Source: Diogma glabrata
Taxonomy: Eukaryota > Arthropoda > Insecta > Diptera > Cylindrotomidae
Direction: 5' to 3'
Assembly (NCBI GenBank): GCA_963693315.1
Contig: OY856186.1
Location: 457,433,892-457,497,891 of the forward strand
DNA length: 64,000 nucleotides
The translations under genes were made by a program, and so were the position numbers. How positions within the stretch are numbered: position 1 is the first letter of the stretch; each line of letters begins with the position of its first letter. Below, piece by piece: positions 1 through 13,200 of the stretch. Under the pieces are notes generated by a model. That model did not search any database. It was not told the DNA's origin and saw only the letters and a list, made by a program, of their open reading frames with translations.

Positions 1-1805
1 TACAAAGAATTTAATGCCACGCAATCGATTCATATTGAATTGAATTCGCGGTATTTATATGTTGGTTTATTTAAATAACAGAAATTATTATATAAATATC
101 ACATATAATCAAATGTGATATTTGTATTTCATTAAAAAAATTAATTAATCTTACCGAGAGTTTTACAGATTAAAAGTTTCGCAAATCACAGAGCACAACA
201 GAGCACTTTACAATAGGACACAAAAAAACAATTAATTATTTTTTTATTGTTTAATTTAAACCGAACCGATAATCAAAGTTTTAACTTATTTTTTTTTGTT
301 TATCAAATGCACATAATGTTTTAATATACTTATAGATTAAGTCACCCAATTACCTGTTGTGTGATACTTATCTCGCTGACTGACTGAATATTGAATAACA
401 AATTAACAAGTGGAATGGTGTACAATAAAACATTTGTTTTGAAAATTTTTTATGTTTTGTTTATTAAAAAATGTTATATTATACTTTTTAAATGAGATTT
501 GAGAAAATTTTTTTAAATTCAGAGAACTGTTTACAAATATCGCATTCGCACTTTGCTGTTGTACATTGAGAGTAAAAATATTATTTTAAAAGAATGCTGT
601 AAGAGTGTAACAAATAGGCAGAGCGACCTTGGAACAGGAAAGTATCTTTAGTTTAATTTTGTTTATATTTATATAGAATACTGCAATTCGTATACATAGT
701 GGGCTATGTTTAGCATCTGCATAGAGGTGAGTTGAAAAGTAATTATTTTATGTACAAAATATCTATATGAAAGCAGTTGAATGTGCTATATACCTTCGTG
801 GATAGAATCAAAACAAAAAAATTACACCTTGAATCATAAAATTACGGCAAATTTCCTAAAAAACACAATATTTTATTGTACGGTTTATGTTAAATTAGAC
901 GTTACATTAGATTGGAATATAATTTTTTTATGGTTATTACGATTCCTACCATACCAAACTTCGACGATGTGCGTGTCCGTGACTCACCGTCCATTGGTAA
1001 GAATTCAAATTATCGAAATGTTAAAATCATGTTAATAGAATGTACGCCACAATTTATGGTTAAGCAATTTATGGTTGAGCAATTGATGTATTTCAGACAA
1101 CAGCGACCTTAGTAGCCCAATACATCGAGGCCAGGTGTTCAACCTAAAATGAAAACTGTTCGTGTGAATTGCCTGAAATGGAACTTATAAAGTTACGTTC
1201 CATCTCCTAATCAATATAGTGGCGTAAGGCGTTCCTCGGGACTGTTTTAGAAATCTGAGTACTAATTTAATCAAGACGTCGGTTTACTTCTTCAATAATT
1301 TATGTCGATTATTTATTTCGTACTGGTTATTTTAGCGAGAACCTTAAATTATGCGAGTTTGCTTATTGGGAATTGAAGTTAGTTCACTTAGGTGTCCACT
1401 AGACATGACCTAACTTATCAAGTTGTTATTTTTATCCCTCCCACCGACTAATTATGTTCCATTTGACTCGAAAATGAAGTGTATGCAGTTTTACTGAAAT
1501 CGGAAAATAATAACCACCGCGCAGTGGCTTCGAAGAAAAGAAAATTAGCAGAATAATAGGATTTTTTATTTTTATCAGATATAATCATCTTAAAACATAA
1601 TATATCTCATAATTTTGATTTTTTTATTAAAAGTTTAATTAATTTACGATTCCAGCGAACCTAACTACGTAGAAATCGATTTTAGGAAAGCGTTTGTATC
1701 GAATTTCTTCTTCTTAAATCCAAAAAAAATTTCTGCGAAAATTCAGAAAAAATAAATTTTTATGTTAGATTTAGACTTTGTTTGAGTAACACAAATTTTT
1801 ATTTT
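1..1805. other. AT-rich stretch with no recognisable gene
   Basis: I see no protein family, RNA gene or clear repeat boundary here. The short open frames near 781-1112 overlap each other, have low-complexity composition and resemble nothing I know. It could be intergenic DNA or an intron of a gene lying to the left. Confidence 0.6.
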
Positions 1806-1809
1806 TTGG

Positions 1810-3075
1810 GATACATTGCTAGCAGAATTAACTGGACATGGTAAAGTAGATCGTTTGCCAACCATAGTAACATTTGGTAATACTTATTGAGAAGTTATTA
1901 ACGGTTCCAAAATGCGAAGAAGGGAGCGGCTTATCGATTGCGAATACGATATATGAATGCCTTAAAGAATGGGATCTTACTGATAAAGTCGGAGCCATGC
2001 GTTACTACACGACATCAAGTAACACTGGACCAGAAAAAGGTGGAAAAAAAGATTGACCACAACTTGATTCGATTCCCATATCGTCATCACATACAGGAGA
2101 TTAAACTATGGGCTGTTTATGATCTTAAATTTGGAAAGACCACGCTGTTTCGCTGTTCAACCAATTTCAGAGGGCATGGGACGATAGTAAAATTAATCCA
2201 AAAATGTTCAAAAGTGGAATATCGGACAAAAAACTGAGAAACAAAATTCCAAAACACACGTGTGAAGCTCTAGTAAGTTTTTGTCATGAAGAGTTGGAAA
2301 AATCACACCCACGCAGCGACTATAAAGAATTTTTGGAGGTTACATTGATTTTTCTTGACGACACCATTGAGAATTACAAATTCAAACGCCTAGGTTCGAC
2401 AAGTCGCGCCCACTGGATGGCTAAAGCCATTTATCTCCTGAAGATATTTATGTTTCGTAATCAGTATGATATTGCAGTTGGAGATTTAAATAAAGTTCGA
2501 GACGTTTGCATTTCTGTTATGTTGTATGTAAACATTTGGTTCAAATGCATAGATCGAACAGCAGCCGCAAATCAGGATTTGGATTTCATCAAATCGGCCA
2601 TCGCTTATAAAAAATTGACCAAAGAGTTTCAGAAGAAATGTTGAGCAAAATTTGTTATCATCTTTACTATTTAACGGAAGTAAATATTGGCTTGGCTTTT
2701 TTCGACCCAGAGATTTCGTTTGATAAAAAACGAAAAATGGTTCAAAAACTTGAGGTCCCAGCACGAGACATCCCCATCGCACCCCAAACTCGCAAAAAAA
2801 ATTTTGATGCAGTCAAACATATGCAACTTTTTGCTAATAAGAACATTAGTGATTTTGTCACAGAGAAAACTCAGAATTTTTTTAATCAATTTAGAATTTG
2901 TATTGAATTTTTGCTACATGACCCACCGGAATGGTCAACGAATGAGGATTTCGTTAAAGCCTCGTTGTTTTGCCAAAGTTTCTATGTTGTTAATGATACC
3001 GCTGAACGCGGTGTTAAGTTGATGACGGAATACAACAACATTCTAACTAAATATAGGTCGGAGATAGATGCAGTG
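1810..3075 (+). pseudogene. Decayed transposase-like pseudogene (hAT-like organisation)
   Basis: Three overlapping frames must be read together: about 1815-2050, 2204-2644 and 2638-3075. The first ends in TTSSNTGPEKGG. The next contains FLEVTLIFLDDT, HWMAKAIYLLKIF and VRDVCISVML. The last contains LAFFDPEISFDKKRKMVQ, FVTEKTQNFF and VVNDTAERGVKLM. The order (S/T-rich S-N-T-G box, then a C-R-H-H-like motif at 2080-2100, then helical segments) resembles a transposase-derived family that recurs in arthropod genomes and recalls the D-x-x-S-N box of hAT transposases. The residue before TTSSNTG is Tyr where I would expect the acidic residue, and at least two frameshifts break the frame, so it is not functional. 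The family assignment is from memory and tentative. It abuts a LINE fragment at about 3076. Confidence 0.5.
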
Positions 3076-3400
3076 ATTCGCTTTATCCCACCCATTCCTA
3101 AAAATTATGATAGGTTCGTTGGAGCCATCATCTCAATTTAAAAGAAATGCATCCCAAGAGGCTTCCGTGAAGAATGTTTCCTGGCTGGAGTAGAGAGAGC
3201 GATAAATTATATGAGGAGTACCTTAGTAGTGGTGAGGCAGACGTGGCTGAGGACTTAATTTACTCACTGGACGCCGCGAGGAAACAAAAGTGGATTAACG
3301 TTGTTGAAAACATTGATTTTTCCCATAACAAGAATAGTTGGTTCTTCGTAAACGTTTTGGATTTCTTGGGTCGATACCCTTCGTTTTTCCTCTTCAAAAA
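3076..3400 (+). pseudogene. LINE ORF fragment (endonuclease-RT linker)
   Basis: The translation RFIPPIPKNYDRFVGAIIS is followed, after a one-base shift, by KKCIPRGFREE. The downstream frame (3174 on) reads ESDKLYEEYLSSGEADVAED and KWINVVENIDFSHN. These phrases are typical of the region between endonuclease and reverse transcriptase in insect non-LTR retrotransposons. The match stops near 3345 and the rest of the frame is unlike it. No endonuclease or RT core is present, so this is a short fragment fused to the end of the preceding pseudogene. The clade is uncertain. Confidence 0.55.
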
Positions 3401-4282
3401 AGCAATTATTTTAGAATATTTACTGATATCAGTTCCATTCTTTAAAATCATAGTGTTTTTTACCATTCAATACCGTGACCACAGTGTTGCAGTTTGCAGT
3501 TGTTCACCTAATTCGTCAAAGTAGGCAAGAAAAATTGTTTCCTATTAGCCATATTAACCTTTTTTTGACGGTACCAATTCACGACTTCCATACGATTTCT
3601 CGTATTTTTTTCTTGATTTTTCAGGAAGTAAGTTTAGTGTTGAACTGTCTGCGTTATTTTCCAGCACTTTTCTTGCCACAAAAATTCACATATGCACAAT
3701 TTGTTTTCCGTATTTTTTGTTTACAAGATTCATCCATACCAACCATTGCAACTTGATTTTCACAATAAATTATCAGTTTCAAATCTTGACAAAACTATAC
3801 GATTCTAATTAGACGATTGTAGAAAATAGTGATTCTTTAACGATTGTAGGAAAAACGTTGTTCCTAACATGCGCGCGAAGGTGATTCCGAAACGAAAGCA
3901 AGATGTTACCAAAATAAACGTAGCGAAAATAACTATTAATATATCAAACGACAAACTAATTCACTAGTTTTTATACTCAACACGGCGTATAACAATTACT
4001 CAGATACGCACGATTCCTATGCAAGTTCAAGCATGCTTATGAAATATCGCTTTGTTACAATAACGGTAACGGTCGAAATCACAGGTTTTTAAATTTTGTA
4101 AACTTTATTTCTCTCCAAAAATATTGTTTACATCTTAAACTTTTGTTATGTTGGCAGTAGATTTTTTTGTTTAGGAGAGTTTTTACTAATGTCAAATTTT
4201 CAACTTGCTATGGGTAGTTTGTTTTAATTTTTATTTACTGTTAAAGACAACAAAATAAATTGTGAAATTAAAAATTATAACA
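3401..4282. other. Upstream region of the coiled-coil gene
   Basis: No coding match is visible. The stretch lies directly 5' of the first exon at 4283, so promoter and 5' UTR are expected here, but I see no clear TATA box. An in-frame TAA at 4256-4258 precedes the proposed ATG. Confidence 0.4.
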
Positions 4283-7200
4283 ATGCAGTCACAATTAGAA
4301 CATTGTAAAACTATACGGGGTTCTCAAATAATTTTAAAAACAAAAAATTGTAAAGCAAGATTAGATAAAGAAGACCGACCTCGGATACAAAGGTTATGCA
4401 TGAGCTCTGGTGCTCATTCTAAATCACCAGTCCCACATTTTGAACCAATTCGTCAAATTAACCTACCTGTTTCTTCATACTGTAATAAAGTAACAACGGT
4501 AACACGTAATGAATCAAAAATGAATGTTGTTGAACAACAAACATGGGCTAATATTTTAACAAAGGTAAACAAAATATACTTTTTTATGTTGATGAATGTA
4601 ATTAGGAGTTTTTTTTATTTCAGACTACTTATGACAATCAGCTACAACTTCCTTGTTATTCTGATAAAACTGTCAAAAGCTTTTATCGAAATAATAGTGA
4701 CTTCATTCAATTTGATCCAATGCACACTTTACAATTTTTGCTTATTGAATTAAATACTCGTATTAAAATTCTCCTACCAGAAGAAAAAACAATTCAGAAA
4801 ATTATAACAGAAATTCAAAACACTGTTAAAAGATTGTCATCACTTCCAACATCCACAACAATCGAAAATTCAACAAATAGTTTACATATAGATGAACAAC
4901 CTGACATCGATTTTTATGGAAATGAAAAACAAACTCACAGGACACCGATTTGTGTAAGCTTAAGTACTATATTTTCTTATTAATGGATAACTCGATCGTA
5001 AACATTTCTTAAAATTTTAAAAGCTTTCAAGAACCAATACTGATTAGGTTTCAATTTTGTATGTAAATTTATGAAAGAGTTCAAACTGGGGTTGCAAATT
5101 AAATAATTTCCAATACTAGCAAATGACTAATGTTTGAAATGACTTGAAATGTTTCTTGAATTTCACTACTATTTTCGGCTCCATGAACAACAAGGTCGGT
5201 ACTCGGTAATTGTTTGCTGCAAGAAAGTAAATCATCAGTCGTTATATAAGAGTTAGCTTTATAAATTTTATCACATACGGTTACATTGCATTTCCTTTCA
5301 AGGATCAATTGATGTCGAGAAGCATAAATATTAAAAAAACTGACTCGACTCTAGGCATCTGGGTTTAATTTTCAGTCACATCAAAGTCTCTTACTATTAA
5401 CCGAACAAAATTATTTTAATTAGTTTCTAAGCAATTCCGTTTTATTTATGACGATTATTTGTAATAATAATAAAATCAATCTAATGTATTGCAAACTATA
5501 ATTAAATCAAACAGAGTACAACATAATTTTCCGTCGTATAGTAAAGATAATTATATTCGATTATGCATTCACCATCCTTCCTTCTCTCACATGTAAAAAA
5601 ATGGTTAATTATCTTCGATTCTATGAATTAATTAACAGATTATTAGGATTTCTCTATCGACTTATAATATACGTAAATAGATCCATACATTTTAATATAT
5701 CATCAATCTTATAATCAGAATGTGATATAATCAAAAAAATATAGGGTGACTATAGAAATATCGATCCATAAGAACTATATTGAAATTGTTGTTGTCCTTA
5801 TATATATGTTCAAATATCGAAAGCTATCCAAGCGTCAACTTTTCGAATTTGTGTTTTGCTTTCGCGTCTCTCTTGTGACTTTTATCGCACGACAAAACAT
5901 AGCACCAATTTATTTTCTTTACGTAAATGAATGTGATATGAATTTAATGTTGTGATCTAATTTTTTTCCGTTCTATATTTATAGAGTGAAAGGATTTTAT
6001 TACTATCAATAGATATATTAGATGAATTGAAAATAAATATACGATCTGATGTGTGTGCATAAGAAATTTAGTTTCCTTTTCCATATACTTTCTATATATA
6101 TTTTCCATAAAGTATGTGTCTTTACGTTGAATGCACCGAACCTTGTTGAACTAACTAATAATTTTTAATGTGATAATTACATATTCTTTAATTTTCAATG
6201 GTTTTGTTATTGAAACTGAGAAAAATCAATCAAATATAAATAAAGAAAACAATTTTCCAACTACAGGAATTTTTTTAAAAAAGAAAATTTTGATAATTTA
6301 TTTTGTTCACATTTTATAATTTTTTTTGTTGGTGGAGATGGTGAGGAGTGGAAAGAATATAAATTTAAATTCGAGTGTTTTTTCAGTTAGAAAAAATTTT
6401 CATGGAAATATTTTCAATTATTTTAAAAACGAATTTTAATGGTAATTGATTTTATGGAGTTTAAGTGATGCACTCTAAAGCTTATGTTCGATATTAGTTA
6501 TTCGCCGTGTTCAACTGGTTTAGGACTTAGGCTATATTTTTTAAACAATTCTTTTTTACTCTTCTGTAATTTTTATCCAACACAATACAAACGAATATAT
6601 TCATCCCTCTTAAATCATAAATTGCTGCCTCCTAATGGTTATTGAATCAAATAATCGTTTAATTCTAAACATAACCACATATTTCCATTATAAGTTCTTC
6701 TAACCTCACCCTATCCATTTATTTGTCCTATATTTGTAAATAGATAAAAATTATTTCGCTACTAATAGTTCTATTGAAATAAACAACTTAAACCACAGTT
6801 TTAAAACATACATTTTCGATTTAATGAAAATAGTTATTAGACAAAAATTGATTTATTGGTTTAACTCCTTTTTGCCATATACGAGCAGAAATGTTCACCC
6901 TTACGTAACAAATATTGCTTTGAATATATTGTTTTAAGTTGATTGTATTTTGAAAGTAGGGTTTGTAGGTTAAAGAAAGGAATGTTTTTCTCTTGAGACC
7001 TACTCTCGCTCAAAGTTTACTAAAATACACCGACGTGAATTAGTTATGTTAGCTTTCTAAAGTATTTACCTCGCTTGTATAGTCAATGTTGGTTGAACAA
7101 AATTTTTACAGTTTCAAACAGATGTTCACCGAAGTGAGATATCGCCAACTACCCAACTAGTTAGTCTAAACTGTTCGGGTTCGCTAGTATTTATTTAAAG

Positions 7201-10200
7201 CGTATAAATTTTCTATTTATTTCAGCGTTTTCTATTACAGACTAGATTTGAATATTGAACAATTTTGAATTATATATTAAAGATTTCATGAGCACTTAAA
7301 CTAAATAATTAATTAAGTTATTTTGAATTTTTCAATTCGAAAGCATATTTTGGATTTTTCTCAGAGAAAAAAACTTTCTTTCTCTTATACGTGTTTCGGA
7401 TTGAGATTCGAACTATCCTCGTCAGTGCCAAGATTAATCGATCGAAAACCGGGATTAGAAGTTATTGAAGATTTAAACTTAGAGGTGTTCGGGAGATCCC
7501 CACCATTTTGAAATGAATCTAGTTCTTCCATTTTCAAGTGAACCGGTATTTGCTAAAGTTTCATCAAGATCTTATGTAAGAATGTCATAAACCAACCCAC
7601 CCACCCACAGATATACACCAACATTTTTATTTTAACAAAAGAAAAAACAAAATTTGGGGTGGTATGTAAGTTTTTTTGTTTTCTCGATAGATTGCATTAC
7701 TGCACACAATTTAAAATTTTGGTGAAGTAAAAATCAAACTAGCAAAAAGATTTCCAAAGAATTTTTTGAAATCAAAATAATATCGTAAGATTTTTTTTTA
7801 AACTAAAACTATTGTTAACTTTATAACTGATCCATTTTACAATCTGTTTTTCTTATTTTATTTATGTTTGTTTTGTATTTGTCTTATACATATATCTCCT
7901 ATTTATTCCCCGATTTTTTATCATTTTGTAATAAATAAGTCTTTTTTATCTTCGCTTTATTTTGGAAAAAACTGAAAAATTTAAATACAGATAATATTTT
8001 GAGATAACAAACACATACAACATATAAGGATATTTCGTTGTCTTACAGCGTTTGTTTGTTGAAGAAGATGACAATGACGGCAATAGAATAAAGAAATAAA
8101 GAAAATCTGGAGAAAATAAAAGTTTGTCGACAATGATACTGACATAAATTGCCAACGATAGTTTTTCATTTCTTCAATTGTTATGATTTAACAAATTTTT
8201 GTGTTTCGAAATAAAGGAAAATTGAAGTAGTTTTTCTTTTCTTTTAATGTCTCTAGTTGTCATAAATAGTTATTTTTGTTTTTCCGTTAGGGAAAATAGA
8301 CATGAAATTAAGTTTTCTTGAAATTTAAAGCAAAGTTTTGTTTTATATTCATTGTTCGAAACAGGTATTATACGTTTGAAGAGGTGGTGGGCAAATAAAA
8401 GAATGTAGATGAAGAAAATGTACTAAATAAAAACAACCGGCAATTATTTGAACGTTAGAGAACCTGAACCTAAAATAATTTTTTAACACAATTTGAATTA
8501 AAATTATTTTTGAACCATTGTTAAATAAAACAACCGTAAGCAATAAACACACAAAAATTCAATTTTACTTAGTGACCTAATTTTCATCACATTATGCTTT
8601 ACAAACCAAATAAAATAGTAATTGTGTTTTATTTCAATCCAACTATGGTGCTGGATAACAAATAGACTACTAAAATATTTATCAACGAAAATGCTGAAAA
8701 TTGCTATTTTTACCAACTATGAAAAAATTGTCGCATTAAAGTACTTTGAACTTTTAATTTTTTGTTGGTATGATTTCCCAAACTAACTAACTTTATGCAT
8801 AAATATTAAAAATTTATGTACACAGAGGATTGATTGAAAGGAGAGATGGATGACCAAAATTATGACCAAACAAAGCCCACAACTATTGATAGTAACAGAG
8901 CCGTGGTTGAAAAATTACAATGGTCAGATGGAACGACGATGTTATCTATTCCAAAGAATACACAAACACTTTGTTGTTTGAACTGCATATAAATTGAATG
9001 ATTTGTTAAAATCAATAGTATCGGGTGGCTTTTATCCACAAAAGTGTTAGAAGACCATTCATTAACATCTCAAAAGATATTTATTTGTTGTGACGCATAT
9101 TGTAATCCCTACTACACTTTTATTAAAAAAAACACATCCAATAAAAATTTACGGACATAATTCCTAATGTAATAAATTTGGAAATTCTTCGTTTTATTTT
9201 ACAATCATGTGATCGAACTAAATTTTTATAACAAAATAAAATTCCAAAATATATTGTAGAAATTTTAAGATAAAAAACAAAAAGAAAATTAAGTTTTCGG
9301 ATTTATTTAGCTAAAACCAATAAATTGATGACAGGATTTAAGTTAATTTTGTTTGGTTTCATAGAGATTTTATCAGTTGTTTTGGCGAAAATATTTTGCA
9401 ATATTTAAGCTTAATCGTTGTGATCTATTAATAAAATATAAGAAGAAATGGAAGTGTAATTATAGGAAATAAAAAACAATCATAAATTCATGAATTCATG
9501 GCATTTGAATTGGTTTTTTGTTCCATCATTTTATGTTCTTGTACAAAAAATTGGGTTAGTTGGAATTTATGATTTTTATAGTTTTTTTGTCCTATGTGAT
9601 TTGTGTGGAATGAGATTATTTTCTTTGTTTTTCTTAGACATTAAGTTTGTTAGCTGATTTGGTTTTAAGATATTTAAGAGATTAATGTCTATGTTTTTGT
9701 ATTGAAAACTGAAAATTATCTTGTTTATTATTATGATATACGATTATGGTTGGTTGCGAATATAGTAGATTAATCCGTGATGTAATAAAATATTATTTTA
9801 ATATGTCCACAAACTCCCTTACTGTATAAACATAGTCATATTTAAAATTCAATGGCTTTCAAAAATCACAATTATATGTTATAAAGTCTAACATCGATTT
9901 TTAAGTAAATAAATTTCTAATGCAATTGTTACAATTGAAAATTTCACATATAAAAAAAAATCTACAAACTAAATTTTATTTTGAAATTAAAACCATTATA
10001 TTTATGGATATAATTCTACTCACTCGAATACAACATGATGGTGGTTATAATATTTTTAGATTAAATTGAATTGAATTAGGTTGGCGTGACAATAATTTTA
10101 TTTTTCATTTAACCATTTACAACAAGAAGCAAAATTACAAAAATTTAAATTTTTAACATTTATAAGTACATACTTGATTCATTAATATTGAATTTGTGCA

Positions 10201-13200
10201 AAGATAAATGTAGGTCGTGCAATTTCATTATTTTTCATATAGATGTAAAAGAGGATAAATCATTAGCTCAATTATATATATTAGAGTGGAAATTTAAAGT
10301 AGTTTGTTTAAATAAATTGATTGTTAATTTTTACATTTTGTTTTAATTACTTAAATAAATATTAAATTTTGTTTTCTATAGGATACCGAAATAGAAACCA
10401 AATATAGAAAAATTTTTAAAGAACATCAAATCAAAGAAGAAGAAATTTACAAACTGCATGATGAACTGTGTAAAAGTCGCAAAGAAGTTATAAATTTAAA
10501 AAATGAAATTAGATGTCTTAAGGTAAGGTTGAATTTCAATTCTAAGATCACTTAAATTTTTTTTTACTTTTATATTATTTTTGGGTTCATATTTTTTGAT
10601 TGGAACATTTTCTCCTAAATATTATTTGCTAAATTTATTTATTGGAACATTTTCTCCTAAATATTAAGTTATCAAATTGGTCTTGTATCGAATTTGGTAA
10701 GAAAACTAAGGAATTATCTTTTAAAAGAGGATAAAGTGTAAACATGCCGATTACAATACATAAAATACCTGCCTAGCTCTAATGCGCTACTCCTAGAAAT
10801 TAAAAAAAGAAAAAAATTTCCGAAAATGTGGATCAAACTTGTTCACTGTTTTATAAAAATTGAATTGAGTAGAAATCACTTTTTGATATTTTATCTTTTT
10901 ATATCAAAATTTTCGTTATATCAGTTATACTATCCCAGAACTTTTAAATCACGGCGTGAAATTTACATTCTTTCGATATTATAAAATAGTTTCATTATTA
11001 GTAAAATAATAAAATATTTTAACTTGATTTTAAAATACTGATTTACAGTAAAACATAGGAGAAATTATTCTATAATTCTCTGTTGAACAGTTGGACTTAG
11101 TAATTTTTTTTAAGTTCAAACTACTTTGAACTATGTACTAGATGTTTTTGTGTTGCTTGTTTAATATATTAAGCGATATTTTTGTAATAGAAAATAGTGG
11201 TTTCGTATATTCTGGAAAAATAGAGAGATTGTTTGATTATTTAATCTACTTAGATCTGCATTTTTGGGACATATCTAGATCTTCTGTGATCTTCAAAGAT
11301 CTTTTAGAATCTTCGGAGATCTTTTTAGTTCTCTTAACATGCAACTTAAAGCTTCACGAATATCAGTTGAGATCTACTACAAAAATATTTTTATTCAGAA
11401 TGTTGATCTGTCGAGATCTGAAGAAACCTGTTTAGATCTTATTAGATCTCTTTATTTTTCTCGATGTACAAATCTGCTATTTTCCGACAAATCTGTTTAA
11501 ATTCTTTTTCTATTTTAAGCGAATATCCTGCCTTTCAGACTTCTTATGTTGTAGTACCATAATTTCCAGCAGCAATAAAAGCATGTACTGATAAGTTGTT
11601 TGTATATTTAAAAAAAAAATTGTAAAATTTACAGTTTGCTTTTTGGGTGTTATTGGCCACATCAGAAAATTAAAAAAATTAATTTTCTGATGTGGCTTTC
11701 TAATGTTTACTTACTACCGTTGTTTGAATAGAGTTCACCCGCCAGTATCTCTTAAAAAATTTACAAATCAAAAACTATATTCCCTTCATGACTAAAATAA
11801 TATATTCACGATTTATTAGGTACTTTCTTATATAATATCAAACTTTTCACATTTTTTATATTCTCCCTGAATGCCACCTCAATTTTACCAAGTTTTTTTT
11901 TTCTTTTGAAACCATTTAAGATCATTAAAAACAATTTCCACGAACTATAATTATAATATCAACAACATCCTAAACACAAACAAAATCTTGACGTAATTAT
12001 AATTGCTCCAGCTTCCAAAATAATTATATTAATTTTTGTTATTCGTTTTCTTTAGTAATTATTATCATTAATTTATGAATAAAAAATAAATTTAAAAAGA
12101 AAAATTGTCATAATTTTATATTTTATGTCTGAATATTATTCCTTGAAATAATAGAATTCTTAATTCTTAAAGAAAACCAATTTTCTTTTTCCTTGTTTTC
12201 TTTTCATTTGAGAATAAAAGATATTTTTCTTAAACAAACAAACAATATTTCTTTTTAGCAGGTTATATATTTTATCTAATGTTGAAATAAAAAATAGATA
12301 GATGAACTGATAATAATAGGTAAAACACAATCAAAATGGAATACTAACCGTTTATGATTTTTTCCTATTATATCTAGTTTTCGACAATATTTATTTGCAT
12401 CATAATTTTAATTGTGATAAATATTTTTATGGATTGTGATATCTATTATTTTCTAGATACAAGAGCTAAAGTACAGAAATTATATAGAGATAGATGAAGG
12501 AGGTAGAATATATAAAGATATATAGTTTGGTTTTCATTATGTATTTTGTCTAGCCAAGACTAAATTTTATAACACACAAATTATTTGAATAACACAATTT
12601 TTCATTTTAATTATTTATTTACCTAGGAAACTAATGAAGTGCTTTGGTTTGATAAAATTATAATCGTTATTCAAATATTTTAAGAATTACATATTCGGTT
12701 ATTTAAAGAAAATATTAATTTGAAAATGGAAAGAGACTTTATAAAATAGTAGTTTGTGCTACAAGTTTTGAAATGATCAATTTTTCAGCACTAGCCCTAA
12801 GTTTTCAATACGAGCGAAGCGAGTATTGAAAATTAGGACGTGTGCTGAAAAAAATACATTTCAAAACGAGTTGCACACAACGTTTTCTGCACTTGAGTAC
12901 CACAATAAACAAAAAATAAAAAAAAAATTACAAAAAATCACTACAAAAAAACTACGCGAAGTATTGATCGATCAACAATGCCTTGACAATATGCAAGTTG
13001 GATTATATGCAAGAAAAAAAAGTCATTTGTTTTTGATTGTTCCCACACTACAAACGTGTTTTCATTACGCGTGTATTTTATTAAGAAACTGCAAAACATG
13101 AGTTCAGGGGAGGATTCCGATTTGGAAGGAGCAGCAGAAAGAGCTTTGCAAGGAGCGTTCAAACAATGGTGCAGTGAAAAAAAAATTAAAGTAATTGACG

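Larger units (their letters stand above)
4954..10381. other. Intron of the coiled-coil gene, AT-rich
   Basis: This 5.4-kb intron starts GTAAGC and ends CTATAG. Apart from a dispersed repeat at 7325-7800 and a repeat tail at 9060-9130 it is AT-rich sequence in which I see no gene or element boundary. Short open frames in it have no recognisable content. Confidence 0.5.
10523..12785. other. Intron sequence with small local repeats
   Basis: This is the 5' part of the 5.15-kb intron between exons 3 and 4 of the coiled-coil gene. It holds a 26-bp direct repeat (10599-10624 and 10641-10666), a cluster of AGATCT hexamers and a perfect hairpin, all listed separately. No coding sequence is recognised. 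Confidence 0.5.
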
